DNA from: Cyclobacteriaceae bacterium
Lineage (GTDB): Bacteria; Bacteroidota; Bacteroidia; Cytophagales; Cyclobacteriaceae
Direction: 5' to 3'
Assembly: GCA_019694875.1 (NCBI GenBank)
Contig: JAIBBC010000001.1
Coordinates: 744,001-808,000 of the forward strand
Length of the DNA: 64,000 bases
Shown: in pieces, positions 8,331 to 15,494 of the stretch
Position numbering within the stretch: position 1 is the stretch's first letter
How the letters are laid out: every line of letters starts with the position of its first letter
The notes under the pieces: generated by a model
Database searches by the model: none
The model's input: the letters and a program-made list of their open reading frames with translations, nothing else
Told to the model about the DNA's origin: nothing
Translations under genes and position numbers: made by a program

Positions 8331-9493
8331 TTGGAGAAGATTTTTACGAAATTTTCCGAAAGGTGTTTGCGCGAGTACTTTCTTTCAGCGAGAATCCGCG
8401 CATGTTGTTGCATTTGTTGCAGCTGCACTTTGTTTTGCGTGACCGCTGAAATTTTTTCAGTGAATTCATTCAATGAATGTACGCGAATCCCGCACTGTTG
8501 CTGTTCAATCTCATCGTTAATCCAGCCTCCAAAATTCACCACAATCATCTTTCCTGCAGCCAGTGCATCAAAATACTTGTTTGGCGATCCTGTCTCGAGA
8601 ACCGGCAAAGGCTGATAACTGATAAATGCAGCATCGGTCACATTGAGCACATCGTTGACACCGTTGCGGTCCTGCATCGTGACAAAAGAGACGTTAGCCA
8701 GTTTACGTTGCGCTGCATATTCTAAAAGAGCGGGTAACCTCGCGCCATCCCCGCAAAGGATAAAATGAATATTGGGGTCGTGCTTAACTGATTCAGCACA
8801 ATCGAGTATTTGTTCCAGCCCGTTGGCTAGTCCAAATGTCCCGATGTACGACAAAACAAATTTGTTACTGACGTTGAATTTCTTCCCAAGCTCCGGATTT
8901 TTTTCAGCGGGTTGGTAAAATTCCGTATCGGCCATGTTCGGAATAACATCAATGCGTTTTCCTGGTACTTTTTTATCAATGGCCGTTTTGATTGCTTCTG
9001 ATAAGGCTACGATCGATTTAGCCCTTTTGTAGATTGATCGTTCAAGTTGATACAGAATTTTCTTCAAGGCGGGATTCCTGACAATGCCTACCTGAATGGG
9101 AGCCTCCGGCCATAAATCACCCACTTCAAAAATGTAGGGAATTTTATATCGCCATTTAATCCATATCGCAGCGAGGCCGATGGTTAACGGGGTTGAGATC
9201 GCGTAGCAAACATCATAGTGCTTAAACTTTCCGGCTTCCTTTACAATGCTGAAGACAAACTTCAGGAAAGACGTGACACGTTTGAAAAAGCCGAAACTGT
9301 TGCTGTATGGAATGGGCAGGTAATGGACTTCAATTCCATCGATAATTTCCTTTCGGAAGTTGCCGGCATTATGAGTGGTGATTACCGAAGTAGTAATGCC
9401 CTTTTCCGCCAGCGCTTTCGCCAGATAAAATGAACGCAGCGGTCCACCGGTTTCGGGCGTGTTAAAATACTGGTGGAGAATGAGCACTTTCAC
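8327..9493 (-). CDS. Glycosyltransferase family 4 (GT-B fold)
   Basis: A 388-residue GT-B glycosyltransferase of the WbuB/GT4 type, likely transferring a sugar from a nucleotide donor during envelope or capsule glycan synthesis. The N-terminal domain begins VKVLILHQYFNTPETGGPLR with the acceptor-side glycine loop, and the C-terminal domain has FVLSYIGTFGLANGLEQIL and the donor-site region PNKYFDALAAGKMIVV, where GT4 enzymes show the E(x7)E-like motif. The frame is open to a TTG at 9508, but that codon lies in the U-tract of an upstream terminator, so the GTG at 9493 is preferred. It is not in an obvious polysaccharide cluster. Confidence 0.87.
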   Translation of the reverse strand: MKVLILHQYFNTPETGGPLRSFYLAKALAEKGITTSVITTHNAGNFRKEIIDGIEVHYLPIPYSNSFGFFKRVTSFLKFVFSIVKEAGKFKHYDVCYAISTPLTIGLAAIWIKWRYKIPYIFEVGDLWPEAPIQVGIVRNPALKKILYQLERSIYKRAKSIVALSEAIKTAIDKKVPGKRIDVIPNMADTEFYQPAEKNPELGKKFNVSNKFVLSYIGTFGLANGLEQILDCAESVKHDPNIHFILCGDGARLPALLEYAAQRKLANVSFVTMQDRNGVNDVLNVTDAAFISYQPLPVLETGSPNKYFDALAAGKMIVVNFGGWINDEIEQQQCGIRVHSLNEFTEKISAVTQNKVQLQQMQQHARILAERKYSRKHLSENFVKIFSN

Positions 9494-9507
9494 ACTGTAA
9501 AGAAACA

Positions 9508-9543
9508 AAAAAGCCGCATCGGTGATTCATCCGTGCGGCTTTC
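9508..9543 (-). terminator. Rho-independent terminator after the sigma/anti-sigma genes
   Basis: On the minus strand the stem AAAGCCGCA (9534-9542) pairs with TGCGGCTTT (9510-9518), with further CGG/CCG pairing inside, and is followed by a T-run. It lies 17 bp beyond the stop of the anti-sigma-like gene and directly before the glycosyltransferase start. Confidence 0.85.
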
Positions 9544-9559
9544 CTGATTCGTGTTTCTG

Positions 9560-9793
9560 CTAATGCTCGTGATGCTGCTCGTTGCGCGAGTAGCTGAGAA
9601 TGTTCAGCACGGTGCTGGCTGCTGGTTCCAGTTGCGCTTTATCAAGCTCGTTTTTCATGGCACTCATTGACTGGTACAACTCGCGAAGCTCGTTGTCGGC
9701 AAGCAGGGCCTTATTGATCTCCTGCTCCTCCTTCTCCGTAGTTTCGTGATATAGGTACCTCATCAGATCGTTTTGGGTAAAAGTTTTTATCAT
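9560..9793 (-). CDS. Short anti-sigma-factor-like protein
   Basis: A 77-residue soluble protein without a membrane segment, rich in acidic and helical sequence (DLMRYLYHETTEKEEQEINK). This looks like the N-terminal helical cap of Bacteroidota anti-sigma factors but lacks the usual transmembrane and periplasmic parts. The ATG at 9793 is preferred over the TTG at 9799. The gene starts inside the 3' end of the sigma-factor gene, with 83 bp of overlap in another frame, a strong sign of coupled expression. It ends in a histidine-rich tail (EQHHEH). The role in binding the sigma factor is inferred from position and similarity in pattern only. Confidence 0.6.
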   Translation of the reverse strand: MIKTFTQNDLMRYLYHETTEKEEQEINKALLADNELRELYQSMSAMKNELDKAQLEPAASTVLNILSYSRNEQHHEH

Positions 9794-10367
9794 AGGCAAG
9801 ATGGTTTTTGATCATTTTCTTTCTCAGGTTGATGAGCGCATAGCGCATTCTTCCCAAAGCCGTGTTAATACTTACCCCGGTGCGTTCGGCAATTTCCTGG
9901 AAACTCATTTTCAGGTAATGCCGCATAATCAACACCTGCTTTTGCTCTTCGGGAAGCTCTTTAATAAGTTCCCGCAGGCGGGCAGCGGTATCTTTCATAA
10001 TCTGTTTGTCTTCGATTGACTCTTCTGCGAATTGCATCGAGTTCATCAACGGACTGCCGTCTTCCAAAACAATCTCCGGGTAGCGCTTTTCTTTCCGGAA
10101 ATGGTCGATGGCCAGGTTATGTGCGATTCTGCTAATCCATGGTAAAAATTTACCTTCTTCGTTATAGCGTCCGCTACGGATCGTATTGATTGCCTTGATG
10201 AAGGTTTCCTGCAACAGGTCTTCCGCTATGTAGCGGTCTTTCACAATCAGGAAAATGGCTGTAAAAACCCTTGATTTGTGCCTGTGGAGGAGAATCTCGA
10301 AAGCTTTCTCGTTACCATCTTTATAGCGTGACACCAGCTCGCTGTCACTCCATTTGTTCTGAATCAT
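9711..10367 (-). CDS. ECF RNA polymerase sigma factor
   Basis: A 218-residue sigma-70 family protein of the extracytoplasmic-function group. Region 2 spans about 10-85 (RYIAEDLLQETFIKAINTI, then GKFLPWISRIAHNLAIDHFR) and region 4 about 135-190 (LPEEQKQVLIMRHYLKMSFQ, then GVSINTALGRMRYALINLRK). It should direct RNA polymerase to a small regulon. The last 25 or so residues after the region 4 helix are an extension that overlaps the anti-sigma-like gene and look unlike the family, so they may be a by-product of the overlap. The gene is followed by a terminator after its partner, which makes a two-gene operon. Confidence 0.9.
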   Translation of the reverse strand: MIQNKWSDSELVSRYKDGNEKAFEILLHRHKSRVFTAIFLIVKDRYIAEDLLQETFIKAINTIRSGRYNEEGKFLPWISRIAHNLAIDHFRKEKRYPEIVLEDGSPLMNSMQFAEESIEDKQIMKDTAARLRELIKELPEEQKQVLIMRHYLKMSFQEIAERTGVSINTALGRMRYALINLRKKMIKNHLAYDKNFYPKRSDEVPISRNYGEGGAGDQ

Positions 10368-10544
10368 TCTGTCTCACATTTAGGTAACGTAGAAGTCTAT
10401 TCGATATTGTTGGGGGGTTTAGTTGAACAATTAGTTTGAAAAGATATTAAGTTTCCGGAAAACCGCAAAAAAAATCCAAAAATTCTTGTCACAAATGAAA
10501 ATTCTTAATGTATTTGTCCTCGATTTTTTGCGTATTTAACCTGT

Positions 10545-10925
10545 ATGCCTGATAACAAGAAGCGCCTGATTAAAAGTCTGGATACTCTGAGCGAAGACCT
10601 CAAAGAGTTGATTAAACGTCAATACCCGAACGGGTATGAAAGTAACATCACCCGAATTGTAAGCCCTAAAAAAGAGCAGCTTTTCGTATTTCCGCTGGAA
10701 ACGGATGATGCCATCATCCTGGTGAAGGTCCCCGTTACCAAAAACAGCGATGGCGGCTATGATATGGAGAAAGAAACCAAGGATGAATTCTCTGACGACC
10801 GGGATGATCTGGGCGATAATGAGGAGAACGATGACGAGAGCGAAAGCGAAGGCGGTGATGATGATTATGAAGGAGGCGGGAAAGCCGGAAAAGAAGGCAG
10901 CTACGACCCCGATTTCGATAATTAA
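10545..10925 (+). CDS. Small acidic protein of unknown function
   Basis: A 126-residue protein that I do not recognise. Residues 1-70 are a mixed helical and beta part (LIKSLDTLSEDLKELIKRQY, then FVFPLETDDAIILVKVPV). Residues 75-126 are an acidic, glycine-rich, low-complexity tail (runs of D, E and G ending DPDFDN), typical of disordered tails that bind basic proteins or metal. There is no signal peptide. It is divergent from the sigma-factor gene across a 177-bp gap and is followed by a clear terminator, so it is a single-gene transcript. Confidence 0.75.
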   Translation: MPDNKKRLIKSLDTLSEDLKELIKRQYPNGYESNITRIVSPKKEQLFVFPLETDDAIILVKVPVTKNSDGGYDMEKETKDEFSDDRDDLGDNEENDDESESEGGDDDYEGGGKAGKEGSYDPDFDN

Positions 10926-10954
10926 TTTCTTCCGTAAGGACTTATATTTCTTCA

Positions 10955-10987
10955 GGACACCATCCTACCCGATGGTGTTCTTCTTTT
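10955..10987 (+). terminator. Rho-independent terminator of the acidic-protein gene
   Basis: GGACACCATC (10955-10964) pairs with GATGGTGTTC (10971-10980), with one G-T pair, around a 6-base loop, followed by TTCTTTTT. It stands 29 bp after the stop codon at 10925. Confidence 0.88.
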
Positions 10988-11058
10988 TGAACTTGTCTGG
11001 CCCAATTCAGGTTTCTGATAGGATGGGGCAACGTGTTTCCCTATTTTAGCACTTCTGC

Positions 11059-13938
11059 ATGAACACCGATTTGATTCGTAACGATTCGCACCTCGATAAC
11101 CTCGATCCCAAAGAATACATCATCATCAAGCGCGCCCGGGTTAATAACCTGAAAAACCTGAGCGTGGCTATCCCCCGAAATAAACTTGTTGTAATTACAG
11201 GCCTCTCCGGATCGGGAAAATCATCGCTGGCGTTTGATACGCTTTTCGCGGAAGGCCAGCGCATGTATGTGGAAAGCCTGAGCTCATACGCGCGCCAGTT
11301 TCTGGGGCGCATGGAAAAACCGGATGTTGACTATATAAAAGGCGTTTCGCCAGCGATTGCGATCGAACAGAAAGTTAATACGCGAAATCCACGCTCAACC
11401 GTGGGTACCAGCACCGAGATTTACGACTACCTGAAACTCTTATTCGCCCGGATCGGGAAAACCTATTCGCCCATAAGCGGAAAGGAAGTGAAGCGCGACA
11501 CCGTTACCGATGTGGTGAATGCCATCAACAAGCTTCCTGCCGGTACACGCATTATGATTGCTGCACCGGTGACGCTGGCAAAAGGGAAGAAGATTCAGGA
11601 TGAGCTAAACCTCTTGTTAAGCAAAGGTTTTGCACGGGTACTTTTAAATGGAGAGACATTTTTTATTGAAGATTTGTTGAGTAGTCCGTCACCCCGTCCT
11701 TCGGACACCCCTCTCCCGAGGGAGAGGGCGAGAGGTGAGGGAAAGAAGAAAATCTCCGAAAAAGACAAAATTGAAATCCTCATCGACCGGGCTTCGGTTA
11801 ATGCCGATGATGAGGACACTATTTTCCGGATTTCAGATTCCGTGCAAACGGCATTCTACGAGGGGCATGACGAATGCCTCGTGCATGTAGAAGGCCAGAA
11901 GCCGATGTATTTTTCCGACCGGTTTGAACTTGACGGAATGCAGTTCACCGAGCCATCGGTAAATTTTTTCAGTTTCAACAATCCTTTCGGGGCATGTCGT
12001 ACCTGCGAAGGCTTTGGAAAAGTGCTGGGAATAGATGAAGATTTGGTGATCCCTGACAAATCGCTTTCAGTATTTGAAGGTGCAATTGCACCATGGCGTT
12101 CGGAAGCCATGAGTGAATGGGCAAAGCCATTACTCAAGAACGGTATCAAATTCAACTTCCCGATCCATCGGCCCTACAATGAGCTGACAAAAAAAGAACA
12201 GGAACTGCTTTGGAACGGCAACGACTACTTCGAAGGCATTCACGCGTTCTTTAAATACCTCGAAACAAAGACTTATAAAATCCAGTACAGGGTTATGCTT
12301 TCGCGTTACCGCGGAAGAACAACGTGTCCTGATTGTCGCGGAACCAAGCTTCGTAAGGATGCTCAGTACGTAAAGATTGCCGATACATCTATTACCGATC
12401 TTGTGCTGATGCCGATTGAAGACGTGCTGACGTTCTTCAACGGTTTGAAACTTCCTGACTACGACAAAAAAATTTCCGAGAGAATCTTAACCGAAATCAA
12501 ATCGCGCCTTGAATACATGGTAAAGGTGGGATTGGGTTATCTCACACTCAACCGCGTTACCGCAACTTTATCAGGAGGTGAGTATCAGCGCATCAAGCTG
12601 GCAACTTCCTTGGGAAGCGCGCTGGTCGGGTCAATGTATATCATGGATGAACCCAGCATTGGTCTTCATCCGAAAGATACCGCCCGAATGGTGGAAGTCT
12701 TGAAATCACTTCGCGATTTGGGTAACACCGTGATTGTTGTTGAGCACGAAGAAGAAATTATGCGTGCAGCCGATGAAATAATCGACATCGGTCCGGATGC
12801 GGGTGCTCATGGTGGTGAATTGATTTTTCAAGGTTCCATCAAACAACTGAACGGAAAAACCACATCACACACGGTGAACTATTTAAGCGGCCGCGATACG
12901 ATTGCTGTCCCCGCCAAGAGACGGAAATGGAAAGATTCAATCGTCATCAAAGGTGCGCGCGAGAACAATCTTAAAAATCTCACGGTAAAATTTCCATTGG
13001 GAACATTAACCGTTGTTACCGGGGTGAGCGGATCGGGCAAGTCAACCCTCATTAAAAAGATCCTCTATCCTGCCATTGGCCGGTTAAGCGGATCGGTGGG
13101 TGAATCGCCCGGCAAATTCGATTCCATGGATGGCGATGTTTCACGCATCACGCAGGTTGAGTTTGTTGATCAGAATCCGATCGGTAAATCATCCCGGTCG
13201 AACCCGGTTTCGTATGTAAAGGCGTACGACATCATTCGTCAGCTCTATGCGGATCAGCCATTGGCTAAACAACGCGGTTATAAACCGTCTAATTTTTCTT
13301 TCAACGTAGAAGGCGGCAGGTGTGAAACCTGCGAAGGTGAAGGCGAGATTAAGGTTGAGATGCAGTTCATGGCCGATATCTACCTGGAATGCGAAAGCTG
13401 TCACGGCAAACGCTTCAAACAGGAAACGCTGGAAATCGAATACAACGGCAAGAACATAGCCGAGGTACTCGACATGACCATTGAGGATGCGCTCGATTTT
13501 TTTAAAGATAAAAAGCCGATTTACGACAAAATTCTTCCGTTAAATGATGTTGGATTAGGCTATGTGAAACTGGGGCAGTCGTCAAACTCGTTGAGTGGTG
13601 GCGAAGCCCAACGCGTGAAGCTGGCTTCCTTCCTGGGAAAGAACTCAACGGAAGGAAACATTCTTTTTATTTTCGATGAGCCAACAACCGGTTTGCATTT
13701 TCACGACATTTCAAAACTGTTGAAAGCAATGAATGCGCTGGTTGACCAGGGTCATTCGGTGATCGTGATTGAACATAATCTCGAAGTGATTAAGTGTGCC
13801 GATTGGATTATTGATCTGGGACCTGAAGGCGGAGAAAAGAAAGGTGGCAATTTGTTATTCGAGGGCACACCGGAAGACATGGTGAAGAAAGCCAAAGGAA
13901 GTTACACGGCAGAGTTTTTGAAAGAAAAACTCGGCTAA
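11059..13938 (+). CDS. uvrA: UvrA, excinuclease ABC damage-recognition ATPase
   Basis: A 959-residue UvrA. It binds damaged DNA with UvrB in nucleotide-excision repair. Two ABC ATPase modules are present: Walker A GLSGSGKS at 48-55 and GVSGSGKS at 655-662, with signatures near 504 ([10 protein letters not shown]) and 845 ([11 protein letters not shown]). Zinc-finger cysteine pairs are visible at CRTCEGFG (C313, C316), CPDCRG and [14 protein letters not shown]. Residues about 211-229 ([19 protein letters not shown]) do not belong to the family: they are encoded by a palindromic repeat inserted in frame in the region after the first ATPase lobe. All core motifs are intact, so the protein is probably functional. 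It appears to be transcribed alone. Confidence 0.97.
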   Translation: MNTDLIRNDSHLDNLDPKEYIIIKRARVNNLKNLSVAIPRNKLVVITGLSGSGKSSLAFDTLFAEGQRMYVESLSSYARQFLGRMEKPDVDYIKGVSPAIAIEQKVNTRNPRSTVGTSTEIYDYLKLLFARIGKTYSPISGKEVKRDTVTDVVNAINKLPAGTRIMIAAPVTLAKGKKIQDELNLLLSKGFARVLLNGETFFIEDLLSSPSPRPSDTPLPRERARGEGKKKISEKDKIEILIDRASVNADDEDTIFRISDSVQTAFYEGHDECLVHVEGQKPMYFSDRFELDGMQFTEPSVNFFSFNNPFGACRTCEGFGKVLGIDEDLVIPDKSLSVFEGAIAPWRSEAMSEWAKPLLKNGIKFNFPIHRPYNELTKKEQELLWNGNDYFEGIHAFFKYLETKTYKIQYRVMLSRYRGRTTCPDCRGTKLRKDAQYVKIADTSITDLVLMPIEDVLTFFNGLKLPDYDKKISERILTEIKSRLEYMVKVGLGYLTLNRVTATLSGGEYQRIKLATSLGSALVGSMYIMDEPSIGLHPKDTARMVEVLKSLRDLGNTVIVVEHEEEIMRAADEIIDIGPDAGAHGGELIFQGSIKQLNGKTTSHTVNYLSGRDTIAVPAKRRKWKDSIVIKGARENNLKNLTVKFPLGTLTVVTGVSGSGKSTLIKKILYPAIGRLSGSVGESPGKFDSMDGDVSRITQVEFVDQNPIGKSSRSNPVSYVKAYDIIRQLYADQPLAKQRGYKPSNFSFNVEGGRCETCEGEGEIKVEMQFMADIYLECESCHGKRFKQETLEIEYNGKNIAEVLDMTIEDALDFFKDKKPIYDKILPLNDVGLGYVKLGQSSNSLSGGEAQRVKLASFLGKNSTEGNILFIFDEPTTGLHFHDISKLLKAMNALVDQGHSVIVIEHNLEVIKCADWIIDLGPEGGEKKGGNLLFEGTPEDMVKKAKGSYTAEFLKEKLG
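11689..11738. repeat. Palindromic repeat element inserted in frame in uvrA
   Basis: Within the coding sequence there is a perfect inverted repeat CCCTCTCCC-GA-GGGAGAGGG (11709-11728), preceded by a small hairpin GTCC-TTC-GGAC (11696-11706), and the whole is bracketed by TCACC (11689-11693) and GGTGA (11734-11738). This nested structure is typical of short mobile palindromic repeats that are normally intergenic. Only one copy is in this window. Confidence 0.75.
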
Positions 13939-13967
13939 CGCAAATATTTTCTTTATCCCCATTTGAA

Positions 13968-15083
13968 ATGAAACCGAAAATCGCGGTTGGACTGCCAGCT
14001 TTGCTGACAGTCGTGCTTCTGTTGGCAAGTAGTTGCCAGGTAGGTCGTTTTGTTGTGCGCAACTTCGCCAACATCACCGACTACAGAATTTTCCCTTCGC
14101 GGAAGTTGCATAACGATTCAATCAAATTCACGTTCCATCAGGCCAGCCAGTCGAGGTCTCCGAAAACCATCAGCACAAAAGAGCAACAACAGGTTTCTTT
14201 TGAAAAGTACCTGGAAGACAACAAAACCGTTGCGTTCCTGATTATCCGGAACGACAGCATCCTATATGAAAAGTACTTTGACAAGTATACCGAGGAAAGT
14301 ATCGTAGCATCGTTCTCCATGGCTAAGTCGGTAACGTCCATTCTCATTGGTTGTGCACTGGATGAAGGGCTGATTAAATCCGTTGATGAGCCGGTTACAA
14401 ACTACGTTCCGGAACTTAAAAAGAACGGATTTGAAAAAGTAACACTGAAGCATTTGTTACAGATGACCTCGGGGCTGGATTTCAATGAGAGCTATGTTAA
14501 TCCGTTCGGGGATGCAGCAACTTATTATTATGGGCGCAATCTTCGTAAAAGCATTTCGAAGATGAAGTTGAAACAGGAACCCGGTAAAAGTTTCGAATAT
14601 GTAAGCGGAAACCCTCAGCTTCTCGGGCTTGTGCTGGAGCGTGCGTTGAAGAACAAAACCGTCACCGAATATCTGCAGGAAAAACTCTGGCAACCCCTGG
14701 GAATGGAATACGACGCAAGCTGGAGTCTCGACAAAAAGAAAAACGGACTCGAAAAAACATTTTGTTGCATCAATGCGCGTGCGCGCGATTTTGCGAAGAT
14801 CGGCCGGTTATATCTCAATAAGGGCAATTGGAACGGTAAACAAATTGTATCGCAGACGTGGGTGGAAGAGTCCACGCATCCTGAGCTAACCGAGGGCGGA
14901 GTTGCATTCTACCGGTATCAATGGTGGCTGCCGAACAACAAGGGTGATTACATGGCAGAAGGCATTTTGGGACAATTCGTATACGTAAACCCTTCTAAAA
15001 ACATGATTATCGTTCGACTTGGCAAAAAATATGGCGATGCCGACTGGCCGAACGTGTTCATGAAGCTGGCGGCAGCATATTAA
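13968..15083 (+). CDS. Class C beta-lactamase-like serine hydrolase, lipoprotein
   Basis: A 371-residue serine hydrolase of the beta-lactamase class C/esterase family, anchored to a membrane. The signal peptide ends in the lipobox ASSC with C23. The nucleophile motif FSMAKS gives S117 and K120 (SxxK); the second motif is EYVSGN near residue 210, in the position of YxN, and later motifs include YRYQWWLPN. Such proteins are peptidases or esterases acting on envelope substrates; true beta-lactam resistance is not implied. It lies 29 bp after uvrA without a visible terminator between them. Confidence 0.85.
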   Translation: MKPKIAVGLPALLTVVLLLASSCQVGRFVVRNFANITDYRIFPSRKLHNDSIKFTFHQASQSRSPKTISTKEQQQVSFEKYLEDNKTVAFLIIRNDSILYEKYFDKYTEESIVASFSMAKSVTSILIGCALDEGLIKSVDEPVTNYVPELKKNGFEKVTLKHLLQMTSGLDFNESYVNPFGDAATYYYGRNLRKSISKMKLKQEPGKSFEYVSGNPQLLGLVLERALKNKTVTEYLQEKLWQPLGMEYDASWSLDKKKNGLEKTFCCINARARDFAKIGRLYLNKGNWNGKQIVSQTWVEESTHPELTEGGVAFYRYQWWLPNNKGDYMAEGILGQFVYVNPSKNMIIVRLGKKYGDADWPNVFMKLAAAY

Positions 15084-15129
15084 ACTCAATCCCGGATTTT
15101 TGTCCGAAACCCTGAGTCGGAACTTTCCG

Positions 15130-15155
15130 TATATTTGCTTAACAAAATATAAGCA
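15130..15155 (+). promoter_or_regulatory. Promoter -7 element with overlapping inverted repeat before padR-like gene
   Basis: TATATTTG at 15130-15137 is an exact match to the Bacteroidetes -7 consensus TAnnTTTG, 23 bp before the ATG. Overlapping it is the inverted repeat TGCTTA (15136-15141), 8 bp spacer, TAAGCA (15150-15155). This is where an autorepressing PadR protein would be expected to bind. Confidence 0.6.
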
Positions 15156-15160
15156 TATAT

Positions 15161-15487
15161 ATGGCTAAGGAATTCCTGGGTGAATTTGAAGAAATCATCC
15201 TCACGCTGGTTGCCGGACTGCAGGAGGATGCGTACGGTGCCGCGATTGCCGAAGAAATTGAAACCCGGCTGAAACGCGAGGTCAACCTCAGCGCGGTTCA
15301 CGTTACGCTCTACCGGCTCGAAGACAAAGGCCTGATCAAATCAAAATTCGGTGGCGGCACCAACGAACGGGGCGGAAGAAAAAAAAGAATCTTCACCATC
15401 ACCAACTCCGGCTTGGCCATGCTCAAGGCCATGAAAGAAGCCCGGGTTGATCTCTGGAAACTCGTACCTCAACTGCAAATCGCGTAA
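15161..15487 (+). CDS. PadR-family transcriptional regulator
   Basis: A 108-residue winged-helix protein of the PadR family (small PadR-s2 type). It opens with GEFEEIILTLVAGLQEDAYG, then the recognition helix region VNLSAVHVTLYRLEDKGLIK, the wing (GGTNERGGRKKRIFTITNSG) and a C-terminal dimer helix. It most likely represses the gene 7 bp downstream, which encodes a permease with the N-terminal prefix domain found in PadR-linked transporters. The exact promoter motif and the inverted repeat over it suggest autoregulation. Confidence 0.9.
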   Translation: MAKEFLGEFEEIILTLVAGLQEDAYGAAIAEEIETRLKREVNLSAVHVTLYRLEDKGLIKSKFGGGTNERGGRKKRIFTITNSGLAMLKAMKEARVDLWKLVPQLQIA

Positions 15488-15494
15488 GCTTAAT

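Noticed and set aside
9494-9508. TTG start of the glycosyltransferase at 9508
   Set aside because: It lies inside the T-run of a strong terminator; the GTG at 9493 just before the conserved KVLILHQYF is more credible.
13968-15083. A true beta-lactamase conferring antibiotic resistance
   Set aside because: It is a lipoprotein of the broad class C/esterase family with SMAK but without a clear KTG triad; no resistance claim can be made.
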